A stretch of 64,000 nt of DNA from Bacteroidota bacterium (GCA_023480735.1 JAMCXB010000016.1:1-64000), one strand, 5' to 3'. Counted from the first letter of the stretch, positions 17,046-26,018 are shown. The notes: generated by a model from the letters alone, not told the origin. A program made the numbers and translations.

Positions 17046-19145
17046 ATGGCAAACACCAATCCACTTGAAGTCAGTGAAGCCCAAATTGCGGCACACTGGA
17101 AGGAAGAGGAGTACTACCAGCCTTCCGCGAAGTTTATATCCCAGGCAAATCTGGCTGATCCTGATGTGGACAAAAGATTCAGTCTGGAGAACTTCCCGGA
17201 GAGTTTCAAAGAGTACGCGGATTTACTTGATTGGTACAGATATTGGCACACGACATTGGACAGCAGCAATCCGCCGTTCTGGAAATGGTTTTCCGGCGGA
17301 CTCCTGAACGCAAGTTATAATTGCGTCGACAGACACCTCGCCAAGAATAAAGGGAAAGCCGCATTGATCTTCGTCCCTGAGCTTGAGAACGAACAGCACC
17401 TGGCAATCACCTACCAGGAGCTGTATGTGCGGGTGAACGAAACGGCGGCGCTCCTGCGGGATTTTGCAGGACTGAAGAAGGGCGACAGAGTGACTATTCA
17501 CATGCCGATGGTTCCTGAGCTTCCGGTCACGATGCTCGCTTGCGCCCGGCTTGGATTAATTCACTCGGTGGTGTTCGGCGGTTTCAGCGGGTCGGCTTGC
17601 GGCGACAGGATTGCAGACTCGGGAAGCAGGGTACTCGTTACGATGGACGGGTATTACAGGAACGGACAGGTGCAGAACCACAAGGAGAAGGCAGACGTCG
17701 CTGTCGCTCGTGCGAAAGAGCTCGGGGCTGTCGTAGATAAGGTGCTTGTCTGGCGCCGTCATCAAGGGAAGTATGTCTCTTCGACTCCTATGGTCGAAGG
17801 GAGAGACTATTTCATGGACGAGGTCTTGAAGGATTACAGGGGAAGGAGAGTGGCTCCTGTTCCTGTAGCCTCTGAAGACCCTCTCTTCCTGATGTACACA
17901 AGCGGTACGACGGGCAAGCCGAAGGGAATACAGCACAGCACGGGGGGGTATCTGTCTTACGCGGCAGGAACGGCGAAGAACATTCTTGATATTCATCCGG
18001 ATGATATTTACTGGTGCATGGCCGATATAGGATGGATAACCGGCCATTCATATATAGTCTATGGTCCGCTTGCACTCGGAACGACGAGTGTTATTTATGA
18101 GGGAGTCCCCACCTATCCAGATGCCGGCAGACCGTGGAGGATCGCGGAGCAGCTTGACGTCAACATCTTCCATACCGCTCCGACTTCGATCCGGCAACTG
18201 CGGAAAATTGGGCCCGAAGAGCCGAAGAAGTATAATTATCATTTTAAATTGATGGTAACTGTGGGTGAGCCGATTGAGCCGGATGTGTGGAGATGGTACT
18301 ACAACGAGGTAGGCAAGAAAGAGGCGGTCATTGTTGACACATGGTGGCAGACCGAGAATGGCGGATTCCTATGCAGCACTAAGCCGGCCTTGAATCCCAT
18401 GAAACCCGGCAGCGCAGGTCCCGGGGTCCCGGGCATCCATCCCGTTGTGTATGATGAGAATGGGGATGAACTTCCTCCCGGTACGCAGAGAGCGGGGAAC
18501 ATCTGCATCAGGAACCCCTGGCCGGGCATAATGCAAACTATCTGGGGAGACCCTCAGCGGTACGTGCAGACTTACTACTCAAAGTATTGCAAAGACAAAA
18601 ACAGCAAAAACTGGAAGGATTGGCCATATTTTGCAGGAGACGGCGCTCTCTACGCCGCAGACGGCTATATCAGAATTCTCGGCCGTGTCGATGACGTGAT
18701 TAACGTAGCCGGACACAGGTTGGGAACCAAGGAGCTCGAGTCGGCATGCCTTACGATTCCCGAAGTGGCGGAAGCGGCCGTCGTGCCGGTCGTAGATCAG
18801 GTGAAGGGAAGAGTGCCGGAAGTCTACATAGCGCTCAAACCCGGAGTCAGCGTCGATCACGGCGAAGTCCAGAGGAAAGTAGTGAACGCCATAGAGAATA
18901 TGATCGGAAAGATCGCAAGGCCGTCGCACGTATGGGTGGCCGAGGACATGCCAAAGACGCGCTCGGGAAAAATAATGCGAAGAGTCCTCGCGGCTGTGTC
19001 TAATAACATGCCTGTCGGAGACGTTACAACGCTGGCGAATCCAGATATCGTGGAACACATTAAGGTCATGGTTCAATCTCAGACTAAGCGCGCCGCGACT
19101 GAGGAGACTCCGGAGGATATCAAGCAGTTCGGACGGACGGAGTAA
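17046..19145 (+). CDS. acs: acetyl-CoA synthetase (AMP-forming)
   Basis: This ANL-family ligase converts acetate, CoA and ATP to acetyl-CoA, AMP and PPi in the cytoplasm. It has 699 residues, slightly longer than the usual 650. The P-loop-like core YTSGTTGKPKGIQH, the A5 motif DTWWQTENGG, the hinge region ILGRVDDVINVAGHRLGT and the catalytic lysine motif PKTRSGKIMRR are all present. That last lysine is the one Pat enzymes acetylate, and a Pat-type gene lies divergently upstream. The protein is therefore probably controlled by reversible acetylation. The ribosome site AAAAGGAG supports the start. Confidence 0.95.
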   Translation: MANTNPLEVSEAQIAAHWKEEEYYQPSAKFISQANLADPDVDKRFSLENFPESFKEYADLLDWYRYWHTTLDSSNPPFWKWFSGGLLNASYNCVDRHLAKNKGKAALIFVPELENEQHLAITYQELYVRVNETAALLRDFAGLKKGDRVTIHMPMVPELPVTMLACARLGLIHSVVFGGFSGSACGDRIADSGSRVLVTMDGYYRNGQVQNHKEKADVAVARAKELGAVVDKVLVWRRHQGKYVSSTPMVEGRDYFMDEVLKDYRGRRVAPVPVASEDPLFLMYTSGTTGKPKGIQHSTGGYLSYAAGTAKNILDIHPDDIYWCMADIGWITGHSYIVYGPLALGTTSVIYEGVPTYPDAGRPWRIAEQLDVNIFHTAPTSIRQLRKIGPEEPKKYNYHFKLMVTVGEPIEPDVWRWYYNEVGKKEAVIVDTWWQTENGGFLCSTKPALNPMKPGSAGPGVPGIHPVVYDENGDELPPGTQRAGNICIRNPWPGIMQTIWGDPQRYVQTYYSKYCKDKNSKNWKDWPYFAGDGALYAADGYIRILGRVDDVINVAGHRLGTKELESACLTIPEVAEAAVVPVVDQVKGRVPEVYIALKPGVSVDHGEVQRKVVNAIENMIGKIARPSHVWVAEDMPKTRSGKIMRRVLAAVSNNMPVGDVTTLANPDIVEHIKVMVQSQTKRAATEETPEDIKQFGRTE

Positions 19146-19572
19146 TTGCCAGGGCAAACAGCAGTGATGAGAGGCCGTCCGTACTGATCAAAATTCGCAC
19201 AGCGTGCCGGAAGGGCATGCCCTTGCCGATTGATGCCGTGTATTCTGATGTGAGGTGCACCTGCAGCTTATGCTGTCTGAGCAAGTTGACCTGCAGCTCA
19301 AATGGGAGCGGCAGTCGCAAACGCTTGGCTTCAGCACTGCTCATCGGCAGACTGTTTCCTCCGGTTATCGAGTGTTCTGCCCTTCTATAGTTGCAAGAGA
19401 GTCCAGCCGGACTTAAGTTGAACAGGAGGGAGATCGTCGGAAATATGTTCTTCGATTTCCCTTTTGTTGAAACCGTAGTTCTTATCTGACAACCCGTAAC
19501 TTCCACGTTAGATGAGGCAGCAGCGATGTCAATTGGCGGGCGCAATAGAATTTTCGCTGGTGGGGACTTCCA
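19146..19572. other. 427-base gap, one 14-bp palindrome, no gene seen
   Basis: AAGGGCATGCCCTT at 19211-19224 is a perfect palindrome. No T-run follows it, so it is not a standard terminator. A leftward frame of about 140 codons exists here but lacks a ribosome site and a plausible product. Confidence 0.4.
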
Positions 19573-21042
19573 ATGATTCCCATTGAGTATTTCCTTCTGG
19601 TCGGTTCAGTTCTCGTCCTCCTGAGCATTGGTATAGCAAAGCTCTCCGACAATCTCGGGGTCCCAGTGCTTCTCCTGTTTTTGATTCTCGGGATGTTGGC
19701 AGGGTCCGAAGGAATTGGCGGGATTTATTTCGACAACGCCGGGTTGGCTCAATCGATAGGAATAGTCGCCCTCATATTCATCCTGTTCGCGGGTGGTTTA
19801 GACACGAAATGGTCTGAGGTCCGCCCGGTTGTATGGCAGGCGGCCGGACTATCAATCGCGGGTGTCTTTATCACGGCTCTGGCTGTGGGTCTGTTTGCGA
19901 CGTGGCTTCTGGGATTTTCATTCCTTGAAGGACTTCTTCTTGGTGCAGTTGTTTCTTCTACCGATGCAGCGGCCGTGTTTGCCGTTTTGAGGTCGCGGAA
20001 GATTAGTCTGAAAGGAAACCTGAAACCCTTGCTGGAACTGGAATCCGGTAGTAACGATCCTATGGCGGTTTTTCTGACTGTCGGCACGATCCAGCTTATC
20101 ACGCTGCCTCGCACTTCGATAGCTGAGGTGATGCTCCAGTTCTTTCTTCAGATGGGGATAGGGGCTTTGCTTGGGTTGACTCTGGGCCGGGCGATGGTTT
20201 TCGTCCTTAACTGGCTGAAAATCTCCCATGAAGGTATTTACCCTGTTCTTGTGCTGGCTTTCGCCACGTTTGTTTACGGCACAACCGCTACACTTGGCGG
20301 AAGCGGGTTTCTTGCGGTGTATATATGTGGGCTTGTGGCTGGAAGGGCGGAATTTGTGCAAAAGAAGAGTCTGCTGAGGTTTTTCGACGGTCTCGCCTGG
20401 TTGAGTCAGATCGGTATGTTCTTGACTCTCGGTCTTCTTGTCTATCCATCGCAGGTCTTTTCGGTTGTAGGAGCAGGTTTACTCGTGTCCGGATTCCTGA
20501 TGTTTGTCGCACGCCCGCTCAGCGTCTTTTCAATGCTGAGTTTTGCCCAGTCGCCTTGGCGTGACAAGGCGTTCGTCTCGTGGGTTGGATTGCGGGGCGC
20601 TGTGCCTATCATACTTGCGACTTTTCCGCTGATTGCCGGGTTGCCCAAAGCAGGGATGCTCTTCAATCTGGTTTTCTTTATTGTCCTTACCTCAGGGCTT
20701 CTACAAGGATGGTCTGTTCCATATGTCGCACGTCTTTTGAAAGTCGATGCCCCTCTCAGGCAAAAGCGGAAATACCCGATTGAGTTTGCTCCCATGGACG
20801 GCATGAACGCCGAACTGGTCGATTTCATGGTCCCGCACAACTCGACAGCAGTTGGGAAGTCGCTCGTAGAATTGTCTTTTCCTCAGGATACTTTGGTTGT
20901 ACTCATCAGCAGAGACGATGGGTACGTCGTCCCCAGCGGCGGCACAATTCTGCAAGAGGGGGATACGATACTCGTCCTTAGTAGCGAAGAATATCTACCC
21001 GAGATTCGTGCCAGATTGTCGAAGCCGAAGACTCGCGAATGA
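19573..21042 (+). CDS. potassium/proton antiporter, CPA1 family (CvrA/NhaP2-like)
   Basis: This inner-membrane cation/proton antiporter has about twelve hydrophobic segments over residues 1-390. The CPA signature regions are visible: FAGGLDTKW in helix 3, AVVSSTDAAAVFAVLR in helix 5 and ELESGSNDPMAVFLT in helix 6, with the ion-binding Asp/Asn-Asp pairs. The C-terminal 90 residues form a TrkA-C/RCK_C domain (VPHNSTAVGKSLVELSFPQDTLVVLI), the arrangement of K+/H+ antiporters such as CvrA. It probably extrudes K+ or Na+ to control volume and pH. The gene stands alone and converges with the LexA-like gene. Confidence 0.9.
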   Translation: MIPIEYFLLVGSVLVLLSIGIAKLSDNLGVPVLLLFLILGMLAGSEGIGGIYFDNAGLAQSIGIVALIFILFAGGLDTKWSEVRPVVWQAAGLSIAGVFITALAVGLFATWLLGFSFLEGLLLGAVVSSTDAAAVFAVLRSRKISLKGNLKPLLELESGSNDPMAVFLTVGTIQLITLPRTSIAEVMLQFFLQMGIGALLGLTLGRAMVFVLNWLKISHEGIYPVLVLAFATFVYGTTATLGGSGFLAVYICGLVAGRAEFVQKKSLLRFFDGLAWLSQIGMFLTLGLLVYPSQVFSVVGAGLLVSGFLMFVARPLSVFSMLSFAQSPWRDKAFVSWVGLRGAVPIILATFPLIAGLPKAGMLFNLVFFIVLTSGLLQGWSVPYVARLLKVDAPLRQKRKYPIEFAPMDGMNAELVDFMVPHNSTAVGKSLVELSFPQDTLVVLISRDDGYVVPSGGTILQEGDTILVLSSEEYLPEIRARLSKPKTRE

Positions 21043-21135
21043 GCCGATTTTCCTCTGTCTCTGTAGGTGGTTTTGTCTTACGGACCCGGTTTTAAGACGA
21101 GACATTCGAAAGGAGAGAAACTCTCAGAGAGGTGA

Positions 21136-21762
21136 CTATTTTGTCTTGCGAAACGTCAGCACGACTTCTCCAGCGACGAAGAACTGTCTGTCATCTAATG
21201 AGAAGCTTAAGACCTGGTAGGATTTATTTGAGGGTTTGAGGTGAATCTTGTCGTTTGCAAACTCGTACAACCGCACGATCAGGACTCCGGCTGCACTGCC
21301 AAGTACGAGTGAGTTCTGCTCCGGTTCAGGAACTCTTCTACACACCACATAATCACCTTTGAACAGGCCCATGTAATTCATCGCGTCATCGGATACTCGC
21401 ACTGCGAACAATTCCCCTTCCGGGAGGAGTTTGGAATCGAAGTGGAGGACATCGATTATATTCGAGAAGATAATCTCGCGCGATTCGATCCTGGAGACGA
21501 CGGGAATTGTCCTGACAGAAGGAGGAATATCCGGATTTGTGAGTTCTGCCTTCGGGAGGTTAATTCCACGTGATCGACCCGCCTCACGTTCGATGTAGCC
21601 TTTCTTTTCCAATGCCTTCAGCAGGTCGCTGACGGCGCGGGTCGATTTGATGCCCATCTGCTCGCCGAGTTCACGGAAGGTTGGGGGTTTGGAGTGGTCT
21701 TTCATGAAGCGTCGAATGAATTCCAGCGCCTCACCTTGCCGTTTTGTTAGACCTCTTGCCAT
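21136..21762 (-). CDS. LexA-like repressor without cleavage site or catalytic dyad
   Basis: The protein has 208 residues from the ATG at 21762. Residues 1-68 are a LexA winged HTH (TKRQGEALEFIRRF, then PPTFRELGEQMGIKSTRAVSDLLKALEKKGYIERE). Residues about 85-205 are an S24 peptidase fold. Compared with E. coli LexA, the Ala84-Gly85 cleavage site is replaced by Ser94-Arg95. The nucleophile Ser119 is Ala127 (VSDDAMNYMG), and the general base Lys156 is Val163 (VLIVRLYE). It therefore should not self-cleave on RecA activation. It is divergent from the dcw operon and may bind the shared intergenic region. Non-cleaving LexA relatives are known in some cyanobacteria. A canonical LexA may exist elsewhere. 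Confidence 0.85.
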   Translation of the reverse strand: MARGLTKRQGEALEFIRRFMKDHSKPPTFRELGEQMGIKSTRAVSDLLKALEKKGYIEREAGRSRGINLPKAELTNPDIPPSVRTIPVVSRIESREIIFSNIIDVLHFDSKLLPEGELFAVRVSDDAMNYMGLFKGDYVVCRRVPEPEQNSLVLGSAAGVLIVRLYEFANDKIHLKPSNKSYQVLSFSLDDRQFFVAGEVVLTFRKTK

Positions 21763-21827
21763 CGCGAGGTAAATTACGCAACACAAGTTTAGCGGTCAAG
21801 ATGCCTGGTGCATTTTTCTCGGTTCTG

Positions 21828-21836
21828 TTTAGTAAA
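21828..21836. promoter_or_regulatory. TTTAGTAAA half of a paired palindromic motif
   Basis: TTTAGTAAA here and TTTACTAAA at 22004-22012 are the same site read on opposite strands, each preceded by TG. One lies near the lexA-like start and the other just ahead of mraZ. They are candidate operators only. Confidence 0.3.
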
Positions 21837-21928
21837 AAGATTATAACGGCATTGAATGTTAAAAATAGTCTAAAATCTGGCGGAATTTGGCGTGTTCTGC
21901 CTGTGGGGAAAAAGGTAAAAATTTCTGC

Positions 21929-21956
21929 TTGACTTTTGGGCGGCATTGGTTAAATT
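21929..21956 (+). promoter_or_regulatory. predicted promoter of the dcw operon
   Basis: TTGACT (21929-21934) and TAAATT (21951-21956) are 16 bases apart, about 80 bases before mraZ. Spacing and hexamers fit a housekeeping promoter. FCB bacteria often use other consensus forms, so this is tentative. Confidence 0.4.
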
Positions 21957-21965
21957 TCCAACGTG

Positions 21966-21980
21966 GTGGGGAAAAGTGGG
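21966..21980 (+). promoter_or_regulatory. MraZ-box-like GTGGG direct repeats
   Basis: GTGGG occurs at 21966-21970 and again exactly 10 bases on at 21976-21980, in GTGGGGAAAAGTGGGGA. Another GTGGGGAAAA lies at 21903. E. coli MraZ binds TGGGN repeats spaced by 5 bases upstream of its own gene, so autoregulation is likely. The repeats fall just downstream of the predicted -10 element. Confidence 0.6.
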
Positions 21981-22003
21981 GAGCTTTCCAGCTTTTCCCA
22001 GTG

Positions 22004-22012
22004 TTTACTAAA
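22004..22012. promoter_or_regulatory. TTTACTAAA, second paired motif
   Basis: Reverse complement of the site at 21828-21836. It lies 23 bases before the mraZ start and could block translation initiation or transcription if bound. Confidence 0.3.
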
Positions 22013-22035
22013 AAAATGTGGAAGTTCAGAGGAAG

Positions 22036-22494
22036 ATGTCTTCATTCAAAGGACGGTACGAATACGTCTTAGACTCCAAGGGAAGGCTCAGTATACCCGC
22101 AAAACTGCGCAAGAGCCTCTCCTATGAAGCGAATGATACGTTCGTTGTCACACGCGGAGTCGAGAAATGTCTCTACGTTTACCCACTCGATGAATGGCGG
22201 CGGCTTGAAGAAAAGCTCCGCTCCCTCAACCAATTTCTGGAGAAGCATAGATACTTCATCAGAACCCTCCTAATGTGGGCTTCCGAAGAATTTCCTCTGG
22301 ACTCACAATCGCGTATAACAATTCCCAAAAATTTGCTTGAATTTGCGGAAATCGGGAAAGAGGTCGTTATCATCGGCGCGCTAGAAAGAATAGAAATTTG
22401 GGACCCGAAGACCTTCAACGAATATCTCAATTCCCAGCCTGAAAGCTATGCAAGTGTGGTCGAACAAATTATGGCAGTGAATGTCATTAAATAA
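22036..22494 (+). CDS. mraZ: MraZ, transcriptional regulator of the dcw cluster
   Basis: MraZ is an AbrB-fold DNA-binding protein that represses its own operon. Two SpoVT-AbrB repeats are visible: FKGRYEYVLDSKGRLSIPAKLRKSL near the start and EEFPLDSQSRITIPKNLLEFA in the second half. From the ATG at 22036 the protein has 152 residues, close to the family norm. AGAGGAAG precedes this start, and an earlier GTG at 22018 has no ribosome site. The stop TAA overlaps the rsmH ATG by one base. GTGGG repeats upstream fit autoregulation. Confidence 0.95.
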   Translation: MSSFKGRYEYVLDSKGRLSIPAKLRKSLSYEANDTFVVTRGVEKCLYVYPLDEWRRLEEKLRSLNQFLEKHRYFIRTLLMWASEEFPLDSQSRITIPKNLLEFAEIGKEVVIIGALERIEIWDPKTFNEYLNSQPESYASVVEQIMAVNVIK

Positions 22495-23411
22495 TGGCTG
22501 TTTACCACGAACCTGTCCTATTGAAGGAGAGCATTGATTTCTTGGTTACCGACGTAAGTGGAACCTATGTGGATGCGACTTTCGGAGGAGGAGGGCACAC
22601 AAGAGGACTCCTTTCGATACTCAACGCGGATGCGCGTATTATAGGGTTTGATGTCGACGAGAACTCCAGCCGGATTGCCGAAGGGTTCTCGTCTTCAGAC
22701 AGGCGGTTCTCGTTTGTGCACAGAAACTTTTCCGGCATTTCAGAATCTCTGGCCGAAATGGAGACAGGTCCCGTCAGCGGAGTCCTTTTTGATCTCGGTG
22801 TCTCATCTTTCCAGATCGACCACGAAGAGGGGTTCAGCTACAGGCGCGATGAGAAACTTGATATGAGGTTGGACAAGCGCCTCGAAATCTCGGCGTACGA
22901 AGTTGTTAATTCATATACAGCAGATCAGCTCGCAGACGTTTTCTGGAAATACGGCGAGGAGTCTCGTTCGCGGGCGCTGGCGAGAGCGATCGTGAAAGAG
23001 AGGGAGCACGGGCGGATAGAGACGACATTCCGGCTCGGCGAAATCATCGGAAGGATTCTTGGAAAGTCGCCGAAGATCCTGTCGAGGATTTTCCAGGCTC
23101 TTCGTATCGAGGTTAACAAAGAACTCGATTCGCTGACCGCAGGGCTTGATGCAGCGATTGAAGTAACCGCACGCGGCGGCAGAGTGGCAGTGATATCCTA
23201 TCATTCTCTCGAAGACAGAATCGTCAAGGAAAAATTCAGATACGAAGCCGCAACTTGCGTTTGTCCGCCAAGAACCATCGTCTGCACTTGCGGAAAGATC
23301 GCCAGGCTCAAACAGATAACGCGAAAGCCGATACTGCCGAGCCTTGAGGAGATTCAGATCAATAAAAGGGCACGGAGTGCGAAGCTGAGAGTCTCCGAAA
23401 AGATCGTATGA
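22494..23411 (+). CDS. rsmH: 16S rRNA (cytosine-1402-N4)-methyltransferase
   Basis: This AdoMet-dependent enzyme (also called MraW) methylates C1402 of 16S rRNA in the decoding centre. It has 305 residues. The AdoMet loop DATFGGGGHTRGLL, the LFDLGVSSFQID motif and the C-terminal RVAVISYHSLEDRIVKEKF signature are all present. A cysteine group, CVCPPRTIVCTCG, is near residues 255-268. The gene is translationally coupled to mraZ and overlaps ftsL by 4 bases. Confidence 0.96.
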   Translation: MAVYHEPVLLKESIDFLVTDVSGTYVDATFGGGGHTRGLLSILNADARIIGFDVDENSSRIAEGFSSSDRRFSFVHRNFSGISESLAEMETGPVSGVLFDLGVSSFQIDHEEGFSYRRDEKLDMRLDKRLEISAYEVVNSYTADQLADVFWKYGEESRSRALARAIVKEREHGRIETTFRLGEIIGRILGKSPKILSRIFQALRIEVNKELDSLTAGLDAAIEVTARGGRVAVISYHSLEDRIVKEKFRYEAATCVCPPRTIVCTCGKIARLKQITRKPILPSLEEIQINKRARSAKLRVSEKIV

Positions 23412-23812
23412 GTAAAGAATTGAAGAAATCGCAACAGATCCCGGAACCCGCGGAGCAGGTGGAGGGGGAGCAAAAGCGCCGGACAAAATCTTCCTCTCCC
23501 AGAGTATCCCAATTCATACTGATACTCGCAGGGATCGTTGGAGTACTCCTCTTGATCGTAAATGACAGTGTGACCGTCGACAGGTTTGTATCGGAGATTA
23601 GTTCGCTTGATTCAACTTACAGCGATTTGAAGATTCAAAACGACTCTCTTCAGGCGGAATTAATGAGGCTCTCGAGTGCCGAGAGGATCACGCGCATAGC
23701 TTCCCAGAGGCTGGGCTTCGTGTACAGCTCCAGAACACTGGAGCAGATTCAGGTCGACAAGAACAAGCTGGAGCAGGCTGAAAAAGAAGATGCAAGAGAC
23801 AGCACGAAATAA
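23408..23812 (+). CDS. ftsL: FtsL-like division protein
   Basis: This is a bitopic membrane protein of 134 residues: a basic cytoplasmic tail (1-32), one membrane helix (about 33-52), then a coiled coil (about 57-95, ISSLDSTYSDLKIQNDSLQAELMRLSS) and a short tail containing RIASQRLGFV. Size, topology and position between rsmH and ftsI identify it as FtsL, which scaffolds FtsQ/FtsB and the FtsWI synthase. Sequence conservation is low in this family, so the assignment rests mainly on context. It overlaps ftsI by 23 bases. Confidence 0.85.
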   Translation: MSKELKKSQQIPEPAEQVEGEQKRRTKSSSPRVSQFILILAGIVGVLLLIVNDSVTVDRFVSEISSLDSTYSDLKIQNDSLQAELMRLSSAERITRIASQRLGFVYSSRTLEQIQVDKNKLEQAEKEDARDSTK

Positions 23813-26018
23813 TTCGAAGGATGCACGCCGACGTGTAAGTTACCAGAGCCGGGTGAATTTCCTGCGGGTGGTGTTTTCGTTGTTGTTCATCGCCATCGTC
23901 GTGAAGCTTGCCATCGTCCAGGGAGTGAGGGGTGCATATTACCATCGGGTCGCCCAGGAGCAGTATGAAAGCAGGGTCACTCTCCGAGCCGACCGGGGTT
24001 TGATATATGACAGAAACGGAAACCTGATAGTCTCGAACACCTACGGATATTCATATGCGGCAGACCCTGAACTTCTTCACTCCCAGGAGAAAGCCAGGAT
24101 TGCGAAAAAATTTTCCTCCGTGTTTGGTTTGCCCGTCTCCTTTTTCATGGACAAGCTGAAAACGGACTCGAAATTTGTGTGGCTTGCCCGGGATATCAGC
24201 CAGGATCAGGCCTCGGCCCTTCAGGATTTCAATGTTTATGGCCTTATTCGCCTTAAGGACCAGCAAAGGCTTTATCCTTACGGTTCCGCCGCCGGTCAGG
24301 TACTGGGGTTCATAAATGTGGATGGAAAAGGCGCGAGCGGCGTCGAGCTGGAGTTTGATTCTCTTCTCGCCGGCAAAAACGGCTACGAAATCATGCAGGT
24401 CGACGGCATAGGAAGGAAAACACCTTCTATAGACTATCCGAAAGTAAACCCTACTCCGGGGTCCAACATCCAGCTGACAATTGATATGAATATTCAGCAG
24501 ATCGTGGAGCAGGAGTTAGCAGCCGGGGTGGAAAAAGCGAAGGCGGAGTCGGCCTCCGCCGTGTTCATGAATCCGTACACCGGTGAAATACTCGCGATGG
24601 CGAACTATCCGTCGTTCGATCCTTCGAACTATGACAAACTCCCATACAATGATTCGCGCGACAGGGCAATAACCGATGTTTATGAGCCGGGTTCGACTTT
24701 CAAGGTGGTTACCGCATCCGCAGCACTTGAGGAGGGAATCGAGAGTCCGAACGACATGATCTTCGCCGATAACGGGGGTTATTCCTATTACGGGACGGTG
24801 ATCCGGGACTTCGAGCCTGCGGGCTGGATTACATTCAGGCGGGCGCTTGAGCTGTCAAGCAATGTTGCCTTCTCAAAGATCGGAAGAAAGATCGGAGCCG
24901 ACAAGTTTTACAGATATGCAAGGGATTTCGGGTTTGGGGCCCCAACCGGAATTACGCTGCCGGGAGAAGTGCCCGGAGAATTGCAGAAGCCTTATGAGTG
25001 GTCGAAGGTCGCCCTTCCTTTTATGTCGTTCGGTTACGGAGTAATGGTGACGACGCTCCAGATGGCGCAGGCCTATGCGGCTATCGCGAACGGCGGCGTA
25101 CTCATGAGACCCTATATAGTGGAGAAGATCACCGACGCGAACGGGAAGGTGCTGTTCCAAAACTCGCCGATGGAGATAAGACGTGTAGTGACGCCGGGTG
25201 TCGACCAGACGCTGAACGGTATGTTTGTCGACGTCGTCGAGCACGGGACGGGGCGGGAAGCCCAGATGAAGGATGTCCTGGTTGCAGGAAAAACCGGGAC
25301 CGCGCAACTCCTCGTGGACGGCAAGTACTCGAAGAAATATTATCACGCGTCCTTCGTGGGATATTTCCCGGTTCCCAATCCGATGATAGTCGGCTATATC
25401 ATGGTCGACTCTCCGTTGAATGGTTACACCGGAGGAATCGTGTCGGCACCGATCTTCAAAAGGATCGCAACTCGCATTTACGGCATCATGCAGCGCAAGG
25501 CCGTGAACATGTCCAACGCGGGCGAAAGACTGGTCTACGAGAGTCGCGGCGGTTCGCTTCCGTCATCGACTGTCGGGCAGGAGGCTGAAAGCGAAAATCA
25601 GGCAAATACTGTAGTTGATCCTTCGGGGCTTATAAGGGTTCCGGATGTGACGTACCTCGACCGCCGTTCGGCGATCGCCATTCTGAGAGGAGTCGGTCTG
25701 ACGACTTCGGTGTCGGGTGGCGATCACTACATTGTACAGGCCGAAAAGCCATCTGCAGGTGCTATGGTTCAAAAAGGTTCGACGGTTCATCTCGCTCTTA
25801 CAGACGCGAGACGGATTGACAGGATGCCGAATTTTCTCGGTGCAAACGTCAGGAAAGCCGCGACCTTTTTCCTCTCCGCCGGTATCTCATTTCACGTCAT
25901 CGGCAGTGGAAAAATCGTACGGCAGGTTCCCGGTCCGGGAACTCCCATCGACAGGAAAATTACAGTAACTATTAACTGTGAAGATAAAGAATTCGACATC
26001 TCAGGGCTCTTCAGATGA
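23790..26018 (+). CDS. ftsI: division-specific penicillin-binding protein with two PASTA domains
   Basis: This is the septal peptidoglycan transpeptidase, 742 residues. After one membrane helix (about 20-45) comes the PBP dimerisation domain beginning ADRGLIYDRNG. The transpeptidase follows with SxxK at Ser302-Lys305 (GSTFK), SxN in LSSNVAF and KTG in AGKTGTAQ. The C-terminal 130 residues hold two PASTA repeats (GLIRVPDVTYLDRRSAIAIL and MPNFLGANVRKAATFF). PASTA domains are usual in Gram-positive PBP2x and also occur in FCB-group FtsI. The gene overlaps both ftsL and murE. All catalytic motifs are intact. Confidence 0.95.
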   Translation: MQETARNNSKDARRRVSYQSRVNFLRVVFSLLFIAIVVKLAIVQGVRGAYYHRVAQEQYESRVTLRADRGLIYDRNGNLIVSNTYGYSYAADPELLHSQEKARIAKKFSSVFGLPVSFFMDKLKTDSKFVWLARDISQDQASALQDFNVYGLIRLKDQQRLYPYGSAAGQVLGFINVDGKGASGVELEFDSLLAGKNGYEIMQVDGIGRKTPSIDYPKVNPTPGSNIQLTIDMNIQQIVEQELAAGVEKAKAESASAVFMNPYTGEILAMANYPSFDPSNYDKLPYNDSRDRAITDVYEPGSTFKVVTASAALEEGIESPNDMIFADNGGYSYYGTVIRDFEPAGWITFRRALELSSNVAFSKIGRKIGADKFYRYARDFGFGAPTGITLPGEVPGELQKPYEWSKVALPFMSFGYGVMVTTLQMAQAYAAIANGGVLMRPYIVEKITDANGKVLFQNSPMEIRRVVTPGVDQTLNGMFVDVVEHGTGREAQMKDVLVAGKTGTAQLLVDGKYSKKYYHASFVGYFPVPNPMIVGYIMVDSPLNGYTGGIVSAPIFKRIATRIYGIMQRKAVNMSNAGERLVYESRGGSLPSSTVGQEAESENQANTVVDPSGLIRVPDVTYLDRRSAIAILRGVGLTTSVSGGDHYIVQAEKPSAGAMVQKGSTVHLALTDARRIDRMPNFLGANVRKAATFFLSAGISFHVIGSGKIVRQVPGPGTPIDRKITVTINCEDKEFDISGLFR

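Noticed and set aside
19211-19224. Terminator after acs at the 14-bp palindrome
   Set aside because: It has no room for a loop and no T-run on either strand.
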